From CAZRHR01 sp964578885 (GTDB lineage Bacteria; Bacteroidota; Bacteroidia; CAIKAF01), in assembly GCA_964578885.1 (NCBI GenBank), contig CAZOEO010000011.1:34745-98744 (forward strand): a stretch of 64,000 nucleotides of DNA. Reading direction: 5' to 3'. The notes under the pieces are model-generated. The model did not search any database, was not told the origin of the DNA, and saw only the letters and a list, made by a program, of their open reading frames with translations. A program made the translations under genes and the position numbers. This document shows, in pieces, positions 26,943-35,442 of the stretch (positions are counted from its first letter, which is position 1; each line of letters begins with the position of its first letter).

Positions 26943-27057
26943 CCGAAAGGCTTTTCGGTTTCTATATGGCTGTTTGGTGGTGCAACAGCGGGCGGCGGGG
27001 TAGCCCGGACCAAAGGCCCTGAATATGTTCTAAAATCGAAAGGTCTGTGGCCTTTGG
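26943..27057. other. Hairpin-rich non-coding stretch within a 1.2-kb gene-free region
   Basis: Two perfect hairpins are seen: CCGAAA/TTTCGG (26943-26958) and CCAAAGGCC/GGCCTTTGG (27010-27018 with 27049-27057). GC-rich GGGCGGCGGGGTAGCCC lies between them. Open frames here (26962-27192 minus, 26799-27200 plus) look like no known protein and lack start signals, so they were not called. It may be a structured RNA, or the decayed end of the repeat locus. Confidence 0.35.
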
Positions 27058-27196
27058 GAGGACTACAACCAAAGCACGCGGTGCCGCCGGAAACGGAACT
27101 TTTAATGGCACGGGATCATGTACTGGAATTAGGCCGTACCAGCCAGAATTCGGCGGCAGTTGCCAAAAAAAGAGAAAGGACAATGACAACAATATC

Positions 27197-27616
27197 TTAG
27201 CCGGGGTAGTTTTCCGGTATGTCCTGACAAAGCTCGATTAAGGCGCCTTGCGTGGTTTTGGGATGCACGAAGCAAATCAGTTTGTGATCTGCACCGCGCT
27301 TTGGCGCTTCGTGAATGAGGGTAAATCCCTCTTCTTTAAGTCGTTGCATTTCTGCGTGGATGTCATCTACATGGAATGCGGTGTGGTGAATGCCTTCTCC
27401 GCGTTTTTCGATGAATTTGGAAATGGGACTTTCTGGGTGCGTCCCCTGAAGCAGTTCAATTTTGTTGATGCCGGCCATAAAAAAGCTGGTGATGACGCCT
27501 TCTGACGGCACTTCTTCTCTTTTATAAGGTGCCACGCCCAAAAGTGCCGTAAAGCGCTGTTCTGCTTCGGCTAAATCGGCAACTGCGATACCTAGGTGTT
27601 CAATTTTTCCAAACAT
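27197..27616 (-). CDS. mce: Methylmalonyl-CoA epimerase
   Basis: A 139-residue VOC-fold enzyme that interconverts (R)- and (S)-methylmalonyl-CoA in propionate/succinate metabolism. The ATG at 27616 (after an 8-residue upstream extension from 27640) gives the normal N-terminus KIEHLGIAVADL. Metal ligands are in HLGIAV, HHTAFHVDD and the C-terminal ALIELCQ Glu. It starts 10 bp after the M43 protease gene, on the same strand, so it may be co-transcribed with it. Confidence 0.93.
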   Translation of the reverse strand: MFGKIEHLGIAVADLAEAEQRFTALLGVAPYKREEVPSEGVITSFFMAGINKIELLQGTHPESPISKFIEKRGEGIHHTAFHVDDIHAEMQRLKEEGFTLIHEAPKRGADHKLICFVHPKTTQGALIELCQDIPENYPG

Positions 27617-27626
27617 GTTTCGGGAT

Positions 27627-29750
27627 TTACGGCCAAACAATTCGTTGGGTAAAGGTACGATTCCCGGCTTGCATTTGGATTAAATACAGTCCTGATGCGG
27701 GTGGCGTTTGCGTCATGACCACGGTTTGCCACCCGGAATTCATGTTTTCGGCGGGCAATGTGAAAATGGTTCTACCGGCAAGGTCGAGTACCTGAAATCC
27801 TACGTTGGCGGCGGAAGAAAGCCAAAAGCGCATGGTCACGGGGCCGGTAGCCGGATTCGGAGAAATGTCCCAAGCCAAATCGGCTGGGCCTTCGGCTTCG
27901 TCCATGGAAAGTGGCCCGGTAATATTTAAATCGTCGAGGTAAAAGTTATTTCCTCCGGAGGATGTGAATTCGAACCGAAATTGAACGTGGGTTTGTCCTT
28001 CCCAGGCCAGCAGGTTGGTGAGTGAGTCTGAACGCCAGTCGTTTGCACCTGGAACAAAGGCGAGGTTGGTATTGATGCGCGTGGCCAGATCTGCGGCATC
28101 AATGGTTTTGCGCAGGCTCCAACCTTGTCCACAATTGGTGGATACCATCACGCGGAGTTGTTCGTTGGAATTGTTATTTCTGCGGGCAAAAGCGCGTTTC
28201 CAGTACATGAAAACGGGACCATTGATGCTGGTGAGGTCGTAGGCCGGGCTAATGAGATTATACACTCGACCGGTGGGTGCACCGAAGTTGGGTACCATCA
28301 CGCAGCCTGGAGCTGTGGCGCCAACGGTGGTAGATTCCGTCCAACCATTGGCTGGCGTGGCAGACCAGGTGGGAAACCAGCGACCGGAACTGATGGGGCC
28401 TTGGTCGAAAGCGTCAAAATAAAACCAGTTCTGGCTGGCTTGACTGCCTTGGTAAATGCGGATGAAATTGTTGCGGGTGAGGGTGTTGTTTCCTCCGGGA
28501 CTGGTGACCGTCAGGCGAACCTGATAGAGACCAGTATCTGTGAAGGTGATTTGTGGATTTTGTTGACTTGAACTAAGTTGTGTGGTTCCATTGGAGAAAG
28601 TCCAGGCCCATGAAGTAGGGGTTACGTTCCAGGAAAAATCGTTGAATTGAACTGCCGCACCCTGGCATGCAGCTAGGGAACTGCTCGTGAAATCTGCGAT
28701 GGGTGCGCAAGCGGTTGGGGTAAAGCCATCGTTTGTTCCTGTGGCAATGCGATTTGCGTTGCTCCAAAGGTTGTTTCTTCCGGCGGTGGCAGAATTAACT
28801 ACCTGATTCATGAGGTTCGCTTGTCCTTTGGTAAACATGTTGGCACAAGTGGCGTAATCCATGATGTTTTGAACGTTATCCAACGATCCGCAGGTGGTCT
28901 GTGTAAGGTTGCATGTGCTGCATGAGCCGATGGTGGTTGGGGTATCGCTGATGCCATCGTTGGTGTTGTCGCAAGAGCTGCCACAATTGTCGTTGCTGCC
29001 CCATGGATGTTGCAGTCCAAACCAGTGTCCTACTTCGTGTGAAATGGTTCTCCGAGAGAAGTTTGATCCGCTGGAAGTGCCTGTTCCTCCTGTGTAGCGA
29101 TGGTCTAATACAACGCCGTCTACAGCGGGTGATGGGGCGGAACCGGGCAAATAAGCATATCCGGCGATGATGCCAGCGGTGCCGGAGAAATTGGCGATAG
29201 AACGTACAATCCAAATATTCAGATACTTGTCTCTTGGCCAGGAAATTAGACTTTTTACATTTTCTCTGGCATTTTCAGTAAGTGGGCTTACGGTGCGTGT
29301 GATACCACGGGTGCAATTGCCATTGGGATCTTTCTGTGCGAGCCGGAATTCGAAATTTACTTTTCCCTTCAGGGCTTGAAAGGCGGGAACTACATCGGAG
29401 GTATCGGCATTAAGAAGTTGAAAGTCTGCGTTGAGTCCGGCGATGGCGTCCTGAACCTGAGCTTCTGTGATGTTTTCAGCACCGTAGTTGTGAATAATGT
29501 GAAAAACTACCGGAATCACTTTGGGGCTGGCTTCTTGTCCTTCCGGTATGGAAATGTCACGCACGGCAGACATGATTTGTTCGTGTTGACCTGCCAATCC
29601 GGGATGTTGCTGAAAGGCTTCACCCATGATGGTGTTGGTGCCGCAAGTTACTTGAGAACGAAGGTTTTGAAGGAGAAAAAAGGACATAAAAATGCCAAAA
29701 ACCGCTGGAGTCCGATGCCTCATGAAAAATTGAAAATTAAAGTTGCGCAT
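27627..29750 (-). CDS. Secreted M43 (pappalysin-type) zinc metalloprotease with PKD and T9SS type A domain
   Basis: A 707-residue protein. The signal peptide lies within the first about 33 residues; the ATG at 29723 is an alternative start. The metalloprotease domain has the extended zinc motif HEVGHWFGLQH at 238-248 and a later NIMDYATCANMFT Met-turn region. A PKD domain (about 350-440), a jelly-roll-like region, and a C-terminal T9SS type A domain (about 630-707: SPNPATGPV, VLDLAGRTIF, SGLYLIQM) follow. It should be exported by T9SS and cut or anchored at the surface. A second M43 protease is at 35443. Confidence 0.9.
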   Translation of the reverse strand: MRNFNFQFFMRHRTPAVFGIFMSFFLLQNLRSQVTCGTNTIMGEAFQQHPGLAGQHEQIMSAVRDISIPEGQEASPKVIPVVFHIIHNYGAENITEAQVQDAIAGLNADFQLLNADTSDVVPAFQALKGKVNFEFRLAQKDPNGNCTRGITRTVSPLTENARENVKSLISWPRDKYLNIWIVRSIANFSGTAGIIAGYAYLPGSAPSPAVDGVVLDHRYTGGTGTSSGSNFSRRTISHEVGHWFGLQHPWGSNDNCGSSCDNTNDGISDTPTTIGSCSTCNLTQTTCGSLDNVQNIMDYATCANMFTKGQANLMNQVVNSATAGRNNLWSNANRIATGTNDGFTPTACAPIADFTSSSLAACQGAAVQFNDFSWNVTPTSWAWTFSNGTTQLSSSQQNPQITFTDTGLYQVRLTVTSPGGNNTLTRNNFIRIYQGSQASQNWFYFDAFDQGPISSGRWFPTWSATPANGWTESTTVGATAPGCVMVPNFGAPTGRVYNLISPAYDLTSINGPVFMYWKRAFARRNNNSNEQLRVMVSTNCGQGWSLRKTIDAADLATRINTNLAFVPGANDWRSDSLTNLLAWEGQTHVQFRFEFTSSGGNNFYLDDLNITGPLSMDEAEGPADLAWDISPNPATGPVTMRFWLSSAANVGFQVLDLAGRTIFTLPAENMNSGWQTVVMTQTPPASGLYLIQMQAGNRTFTQRIVWP

Positions 29751-29954
29751 GCTATCGATAAACTAAGCTACGGAATAATGTGGTAGCGTTGTAAAAACAA
29801 AAAAGAAAGATTGTGGATAAAAAAGGATTGGATAAGATGGAGAATAGGAAGGTAAAGATCTCACGACGATTTCGTTGTATTTATTTTTTTATCTCTCGAC
29901 CTGCTTCGTTTGCTCACCAGAAAGTGAGGGAAATGATAAAGGAAAGGATAAAAT

Positions 29955-29980
29955 AAAAAAGGGGCCGTTTTGCGACCCCT
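29955..29980 (-). terminator. Terminator of the lysS-fumC operon
   Basis: The minus strand reads AGGGGTCGCAAAACGGCCCCT followed by six T. The stem has one G-T pair and a four-A loop. It lies 16 bp after fumC. Confidence 0.85.
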
Positions 29981-29995
29981 TATTCCTGTAATATT

Positions 29996-31399
29996 TTATG
30001 AGCGTAATGCGCCCACCATTTGTTCTGGTTTTACCCATGCATCGAACTGTTCGTTGGTGAGGTAACCCAGTTGAATGGCAGCTTCTCTTAAAGTAAGCCC
30101 TTGTTTATGCGCTGTTTTTGCGATGGTTGCCGCTTTTTCGTATCCGATATGTGGATTTAACGCGGTTACCAGCATGAGGGAGTTTTCCAGGTTTTGGGCG
30201 ATGGCATCGTGGTTGGGTTCAATGCCCTGTGCACAGTTCCGGTCGAACGACACGCAGGCGTCGCCAATAAGTCGAGCCGATTGCAGGACGTTGGCGGCCA
30301 TAACGGGTTTAAACACATTCAGTTCAAAATGTCCGGTGGCGCCACCTACCGATACGGTTACGTCGTTTCCGATGACCTGAGCGCAAACCATGGTAAGGGC
30401 TTCCGGTTGGGTGGGATTTACTTTTCCCGGCATAATGGAAGAACCGGGCTCATTGTCTGGGATGAGGATTTCTCCGATGCCACATCTTGGGCCGGAGCTC
30501 AGCATGCGAATGTCGTTGGCAATTTTCATGAGGGCTACGGCTGCTCTTTTCAGGGCACCGGACAATTCCACCATGGCGTCGTGTGCAGCCAGGGCTTCAA
30601 ACTTATTGGGTGCCGTTACAAAAGGAAGGCCGGTAAATTGAGCGATGTATTCCGCCACTTTTACATCGTACCCAGCCGGTGCGTTGAGTCCTGTTCCGAC
30701 TGCCGTACCGCCCAGTGCCAGTTCTTTCACGGCTTCAAGGGCTTTTTCCAGCGCGCGGATGGAATTGTCGATTTGTTGAACGTAGCCGGAAAATTCCTGC
30801 CCCAACGTAAGCGGTGTGGCATCCATGAAATGGGTTCGACCGATTTTTACGATGTGTTGGAAGGCATTGGCCTTTTGGTGTAACGTCTCTCTCAACGCCT
30901 TCATTCCGGGAATGGTGGTATGTACCACTTTAATGTACGCCGCAATATGCATAGCGGTGGGGAAGGTGTCGTTGGAACTTTGCGATTTGTTTACATCGTC
31001 ATTGGGATGCAAAATTTTTGGCTCGTCGGTCAGTTGGCCTCCGGCGCGAACGTGGGCGCGGTTAGCCACCACTTCATTCACGTTCATGTTGCTTTGGGTG
31101 CCGGATCCGGTTTGCCAAATCACCAGTGGGAATTCTGCGTCCAGGCTGCCGGTAAGGATTTCGTCGCATACAGCGGCAATGGCGTCTCTTTTTTCTTCAG
31201 AAAGGACCTTGAGATCGCAGTTTGCGTAGGCCGCTGCTTTTTTCAGATATGCGAAGGCATGAATAATTTCAATGGGCATAGATGCTTCTGGCCCAATGCG
31301 GAAATTGTTTCTGGAGCGTTCGGTTTGTGCGCCCCAATAACGATGTGCGGGCACTTTTACCTCGCCCATGGTGTCTTTTTCGATACGAAATTCTGCCAT
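29996..31399 (-). CDS. fumC: Fumarate hydratase class II
   Basis: A 467-residue TCA-cycle enzyme that hydrates fumarate to malate. The family signature GSSIMPGKVNPTQPEAL and the substrate-site blocks SGTQSNMN and KIGRTHFMDATPL are present, and the length is normal. It is last in the operon ppi, unknown, lysS, unknown, fumC (10 bp after the preceding gene) and is followed by a terminator. Confidence 0.97.
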   Translation of the reverse strand: MAEFRIEKDTMGEVKVPAHRYWGAQTERSRNNFRIGPEASMPIEIIHAFAYLKKAAAYANCDLKVLSEEKRDAIAAVCDEILTGSLDAEFPLVIWQTGSGTQSNMNVNEVVANRAHVRAGGQLTDEPKILHPNDDVNKSQSSNDTFPTAMHIAAYIKVVHTTIPGMKALRETLHQKANAFQHIVKIGRTHFMDATPLTLGQEFSGYVQQIDNSIRALEKALEAVKELALGGTAVGTGLNAPAGYDVKVAEYIAQFTGLPFVTAPNKFEALAAHDAMVELSGALKRAAVALMKIANDIRMLSSGPRCGIGEILIPDNEPGSSIMPGKVNPTQPEALTMVCAQVIGNDVTVSVGGATGHFELNVFKPVMAANVLQSARLIGDACVSFDRNCAQGIEPNHDAIAQNLENSLMLVTALNPHIGYEKAATIAKTAHKQGLTLREAAIQLGYLTNEQFDAWVKPEQMVGALRS

Positions 31400-31409
31400 A
31401 ATGGGTGTA

Positions 31410-32309
31410 TTATCGTTTAAAACGGTTTCTAAGTTCTGGGGGGACTTCTTTTCCCCGCTGTTGTTCGTCCATGAGACGAATATATTTTTTCCACCAGTCG
31501 TCAGCCAGCTCAGGCAGGTTTTTTCCCTGATAACCCAGGGCCAGTGCTTCCAGCCATTGTGGATCTGGTTTTACGCGCGAAAGTACAGATGCTATGAGTA
31601 ATCTTATATCTTTTTCTTCTTCCGCCACCAAGGTATGAAAATAGACTTCCAGCAAGGTGGTCCACCAGGAAACATCGCCTTGGCCCATGACTTTGAAAAA
31701 GTCTTCCGCCTGGTCTTTTTTTCTCCAAATGAGCACTTCTTGTCCAGCGGGGCTTTCGAAGAAATCACGAACAATGGGCTGATATAAAGACGCCGGTTGT
31801 TCTTTGGTGAGTTGTACCAATTCCTTCATGATTTCGGGAATCTTGCTCATCACCATGGTATCTGGTCTTGTTGCAGACCAGTCGCTCAGGACTTTGATTT
31901 TTTCCTGAATGGTTTTCGCGCCCCACCAGGCTGCATTAAAAGGCAAAGTGGCATCGGTGAGTTCTGTGGAATGCCAGACGAATTGCTGATTTTGGAAAAC
32001 GAAACATTCTTTAAGGACGGTTCTTCGTTCCGGGAGAAAATACCTAAGACAAAGATTTCCGTTTTCTATGGTGCTTTGCAGCAGTAAGTCCGGATGAGAA
32101 AAGGTAACGGGAATAAACCAAAATGACACCGGACCGGAAGAGGGATTCCAACGCATGGCAGTGGCACCTTCCTGTGGGAAACCAGGCATGATGGCAAAAG
32201 GCAGTGACGATTCCGGCACACCTGAAGGTGCGGCGGGAAGCATCCACGGGTTTTGTGCTTGGATTTGCGTCCAAAGCAAGAGAAAGCCAACCCAGGCGCT
32301 GCGCTTCAT
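31410..32309 (-). CDS. Exported protein of unknown function (lysS-fumC operon)
   Basis: A 299-residue protein with a signal peptide (cut near IQAQ-NP, about residue 19). The mature part opens with a Pro/Gly-rich beta region and continues as an alpha-helical, Lys/Glu/Trp-rich region (about 130-299) that could be a TPR-like repeat. No family is recognised. It starts 3 bp after lysS and ends 10 bp before fumC, so it is translated from the same mRNA. Nothing links it to either enzyme beyond that. Confidence 0.75.
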   Translation of the reverse strand: MKRSAWVGFLLLWTQIQAQNPWMLPAAPSGVPESSLPFAIMPGFPQEGATAMRWNPSSGPVSFWFIPVTFSHPDLLLQSTIENGNLCLRYFLPERRTVLKECFVFQNQQFVWHSTELTDATLPFNAAWWGAKTIQEKIKVLSDWSATRPDTMVMSKIPEIMKELVQLTKEQPASLYQPIVRDFFESPAGQEVLIWRKKDQAEDFFKVMGQGDVSWWTTLLEVYFHTLVAEEEKDIRLLIASVLSRVKPDPQWLEALALGYQGKNLPELADDWWKKYIRLMDEQQRGKEVPPELRNRFKR

Positions 32310-32312
32310 GGT

Positions 32313-33833
32313 TTATTTTTCAGGTCTCATTTGCGGAAAGAAGAGCACTTCTTGAATGGTAGACTGGCCCGTGAGCAACATCACAAACCGGTCGATCCCG
32401 ATGCCTAAACCTGCTGTGGGCGGCATACCATATTCCAGGGCGCGCAAAAAGTCTTCGTCCATCGCCATGGCTTCTTCATCCCCACGATCTGCCAAAGCCA
32501 GTTGATCTACCAATCTGGCTCGCTGGTCTATGGGGTCGTTTAATTCGGAATAGGCGTTGGCGATTTCTTTACCATTGACAAATAGTTCAAACCGTTCCAC
32601 CAATCCGGCTTCGCTCCGGTGTTTTTTAGCCAGAGGTGTCATTTCAACCGGGTAATCTGTGATAAAGGTGGGCTGAATCAGGTTTTTTTCTACTTTTTCT
32701 CCGAAGATTTCGTCGATGATTTTTCCCAATCCCATGTCGGGTGCCAGGGCAACTTCATTTTCTTTACACCAGGCGCGGAGTTCCGGCTCCTGCATATGTC
32801 TGATATTGGTGCCGGTATATTTTTCAATGGCTTCGAACATGGTGAGTCGGGTGTAGGGGCCTTGGAAGGAAAGGGTTTGTTCGCCCATTTTTACCTCGGT
32901 GGTTCCTAACACTTCTTTGGTCACATAGGCCAAACATTTTTCCGTCATATCCATCATCCAATGGTAATCTTTGTAGGCCACATAGATTTCCATGGAGGTG
33001 AATTCCGGGTTGTGGGTGCGGTCCATGCCTTCGTTTCGGAACATTTTCCCGATTTCGTACACGCCTTCAAAGCCGCCTACGATTAATCTTTTGAGGTAAA
33101 GTTCGTTGGCAATACGCAAATACAGAAGGGTGTCCAATGTATTGTGATGCGTAACAAAAGGACGTGCGGCTGCGCCTCCGTGTACGGCTTGTAAAACGGG
33201 CGTTTCTACTTCCAACCAGCCTTGTGCGTCGAAATACCGTCGCATGGCTGAAATGGTTTTAGAACGTTTTACAAAAGTATCGGCTACGGATTCATTGACC
33301 ACCAGATCCACATAACGCATGCGATAGCGCAGTTCCGGGTCTGTAAAGGCATCGTAAATTTGGCCGTCGGCATCTGTTTTTACAATGGGCAGCGGGCGCA
33401 AGGATTTAGATAAAAGCACCAAACGGGTTACATGAACGGTGATTTCACCCAATCGGGTACGAAACACAAAGCCTTCTACGCCAATGTGGTCGCCGATGTC
33501 CATGAGTCTTTTGAAGACGGTATTGTACAATTCTTTGTCTTCGCCGGGACAAAGTTCGTCGCGGTTGAGGTACAATTGGATTCTACCCGTATGATCTTTC
33601 AGTTCAGCGAAAGACGCTTTACCTTGAATGCGCCTGCTCATGAGCCGTCCGGCCATGGAAACCTGAGCAAAAGGTTCAGGATTTTCATCAGAAAATTCCT
33701 GATGAATGCTTTGAGCGGTGGTATTCACCGGAAAGGTTTCGGCGGGGTAGGGGTCAATGCCCATTTCCCGAATTTGTTGAAGGGATTCCCTTCGGATGCG
33801 TTCTTGTTCAGAAAGTGAAAGACGTTCCGTCAT
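32313..33833 (-). CDS. lysS: Lysyl-tRNA synthetase (class II)
   Basis: A 506-residue synthetase. The anticodon-binding OB fold is at about 50-160, followed by the class II core with motif 2 (FRNEGMDRTHNPEFTSMEIY) and motif 3 (GLGIGIDRFVMLLTG). It lies 21 bp after the upstream gene and 3 bp before the downstream one. Confidence 0.98.
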   Translation of the reverse strand: MTERLSLSEQERIRRESLQQIREMGIDPYPAETFPVNTTAQSIHQEFSDENPEPFAQVSMAGRLMSRRIQGKASFAELKDHTGRIQLYLNRDELCPGEDKELYNTVFKRLMDIGDHIGVEGFVFRTRLGEITVHVTRLVLLSKSLRPLPIVKTDADGQIYDAFTDPELRYRMRYVDLVVNESVADTFVKRSKTISAMRRYFDAQGWLEVETPVLQAVHGGAAARPFVTHHNTLDTLLYLRIANELYLKRLIVGGFEGVYEIGKMFRNEGMDRTHNPEFTSMEIYVAYKDYHWMMDMTEKCLAYVTKEVLGTTEVKMGEQTLSFQGPYTRLTMFEAIEKYTGTNIRHMQEPELRAWCKENEVALAPDMGLGKIIDEIFGEKVEKNLIQPTFITDYPVEMTPLAKKHRSEAGLVERFELFVNGKEIANAYSELNDPIDQRARLVDQLALADRGDEEAMAMDEDFLRALEYGMPPTAGLGIGIDRFVMLLTGQSTIQEVLFFPQMRPEK

Positions 33834-33854
33834 GGTGATGTATAGTGGTCGGGC

Positions 33855-34409
33855 TTAAAACATGCCCGGTGAGTTTCGCTGAAGTCCTGGCATATCGAAA
33901 GGAGCTTCCAGCGGTTCAATATCGTTGTCGGTTTCTGTGTCGGAGTAATTTTCCATGGTTGGTTCAGGCGAATTCCAAGTGGATTTTTCCTGGGTTTCCA
34001 TGGTTACTTCTTCCTTTGGCTTTTCTGCCTCAGTGGTTTCGGACCTGCTCATGTCGAACATGCCGGCATGGGTGGGTGCAGGTGCAGATGCCGGCGCGGA
34101 AGTCGCGGCCGGAGTTGTTTCTTCTTCGGAATTTACTTTTTTGGCTTTTGCACGTGGCGCCGCAGGGGCTGGTTTAGACAGCATGGGGGAAAAACCGGTG
34201 AGTTCTAATTTGTTTTCACGTAAAAACATACCCAAAGCCACAGCTGGTAAAATTTCCTGGATATCGAATTGGACTTCCCACTCATCGGCGCCGTTGCGCG
34301 GAATCACGCGAAAAGCCATTTTATTGTCCATACAAAAATCCATGATTAGCGGGATAAAACGACGTTTTACCGCTACAGAAGGTTGTTCAGAAAGCATGGC
34401 ATTCAACAT
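33855..34409 (-). CDS. Conserved-looking cytoplasmic protein with Ala/Pro/Glu-rich tail, unknown
   Basis: A 184-residue protein. The first about 75 residues form a compact-looking domain (VKRRFIPLIMDFCMDNKMAFR, then DEWEVQFDI). The remaining about 105 residues are low complexity (Ala, Pro, Thr, Glu) with Met-rich patches, ending MPGLQRNSPGMF. There is no signal peptide or membrane segment. It sits between cyclophilin and lysS with gaps of 12 and 21 bp. Function unknown. Confidence 0.7.
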   Translation of the reverse strand: MLNAMLSEQPSVAVKRRFIPLIMDFCMDNKMAFRVIPRNGADEWEVQFDIQEILPAVALGMFLRENKLELTGFSPMLSKPAPAAPRAKAKKVNSEEETTPAATSAPASAPAPTHAGMFDMSRSETTEAEKPKEEVTMETQEKSTWNSPEPTMENYSDTETDNDIEPLEAPFDMPGLQRNSPGMF

Positions 34410-34421
34410 GGCAGTGGGATA

Positions 34422-34856
34422 TTAATCTTCGACGATGGTTACTTTCACAATTTTGTCGCCCTGGCGGATTTGATCGAGTAAATCAACATTTTCCACCACT
34501 TTTCCGAAGCAGGTATGTTTCCGGTCGAGGTGTGCGGTTTGGGCTCGTGAATGCACAATGAAAAATTGAGAGCCACCCGTATTGGGCCCCGCGTGCGCCA
34601 TGGACAAAACGCCACGGTCGTGGAATTGATTTCCGCCGGAAAGTTCGCAAGGGATTTTGTACCCGGGGCCACCCGTGCCATTGCCAATGGGACAACCTCC
34701 TTGGGTCACAAAACCCGGAATAACCCGGTGAAAAGTAAGGCCGTCATAAAATCCTTTCTTGGCCAAATCCACAAAATTCTTTACCGTGAGCGGAGCATCT
34801 GCGGGGAAAAACTCAATTTTCATGGTTCCGTAATCGGTGTCCAATAGTGCATGCAT
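34422..34856 (-). CDS. Peptidyl-prolyl cis-trans isomerase, cyclophilin type
   Basis: A 144-residue cytoplasmic cyclophilin (no signal peptide). The catalytic Arg is in FHRVIPGF, followed by QGGCPIGNGTGGPGYKI, the AHAGPNTGGSQFFI block and HTCFGKV. It is the first gene of the five-gene lysS-fumC operon. Its promoter box (34906-34913) overlaps a divergent one. Confidence 0.95.
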   Translation of the reverse strand: MHALLDTDYGTMKIEFFPADAPLTVKNFVDLAKKGFYDGLTFHRVIPGFVTQGGCPIGNGTGGPGYKIPCELSGGNQFHDRGVLSMAHAGPNTGGSQFFIVHSRAQTAHLDRKHTCFGKVVENVDLLDQIRQGDKIVKVTIVED

Positions 34857-34894
34857 CGTATATGGCGTTTTAAAAATAAATCAGTGAAACACGT

Positions 34895-34902
34895 TATATT
34901 TG
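34895..34902 (+). promoter_or_regulatory. -7 box for the rightward lipoprotein gene
   Basis: TATATTTG matches TAnnTTTG. It contains the TTG at 34900 that would be the first possible start codon of the next gene, so that start should lie outside the mRNA. Confidence 0.6.
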
Positions 34903-34905
34903 GAA

Positions 34906-34913
34906 CAAAATTA
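34906..34913 (-). promoter_or_regulatory. -7 box for the leftward cyclophilin-lysS-fumC operon
   Basis: The minus strand reads TAATTTTG (TAnnTTTG). The box is 4 bp from the opposing rightward box, so the two polymerases would compete for the same DNA. Confidence 0.6.
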
Positions 34914-34920
34914 CAAAGAT

Positions 34921-35430
34921 TTGGGCAGGCTTTTCCTTCTTTTTTTCATTCCCTTGCTGTTTTCCTGCAAATCGACGCAGGTAAGTTCTGTGGCAGACAT
35001 GGATTACCCTTTCCGGACGGCACAAAGGTTTGAATTTCACCAGTCGGAAATAGACCCGATGGATTTTTTTGACCCGTTAAAGCCCAAAGTTTTTCAGGCC
35101 GACATGAAGTCGTTCGTGATAATGGTGGGCTATGAGCTTGAATATCTGAATCTCAGATGGATTGATGCACACGCCCACGACATCATGACGCTTTATGCGT
35201 ATCAAGTGCAAAATGGTATTGCGGAGCCTTCCTACCTCAACCCAAAAATAAAATATCCGACCCTGGCGTCGCTTCCTGCGGGAACCTGGGTGTTGGACAT
35301 CATGGATGAAGACCGGAATCTGTTGGTGTTTCGCGGTTGGTCCACACCAAATCCCAAAGCCAAGGATCCGGCAGAAGAAGTAAGAAGATGTGCGCAACGC
35401 ATTGTAAGTCAAATACCAAACCGTCAATAA
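34921..35430 (+). CDS. Putative lipoprotein, unknown function
   Basis: The frame extends to a TTG at 34900, but that codon is part of the promoter box. The in-frame TTG at 34921 is the likely start (169 residues), though a non-ATG start makes this uncertain. The N-terminus is hydrophobic with a lipobox ending LLFSC. The mature part has no recognised family. A Tyr/Ile/His-rich central region (LRWIDAHAHDIMTL) and WVLDIMDEDRNLLVFRGW suggest an alpha/beta domain. The next gene, an M43 protease, follows after 12 bp. Confidence 0.65.
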   Translation: MGRLFLLFFIPLLFSCKSTQVSSVADMDYPFRTAQRFEFHQSEIDPMDFFDPLKPKVFQADMKSFVIMVGYELEYLNLRWIDAHAHDIMTLYAYQVQNGIAEPSYLNPKIKYPTLASLPAGTWVLDIMDEDRNLLVFRGWSTPNPKAKDPAEEVRRCAQRIVSQIPNRQ

Positions 35431-35442
35431 ACCAACCCACGC

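Noticed and set aside
26799..27200. 133-codon plus-strand frame and the opposing 26962-27192 frame
   Set aside because: Both have low-information sequences with no domain, signal peptide or upstream box, and they run through hairpins and repeat fragments.
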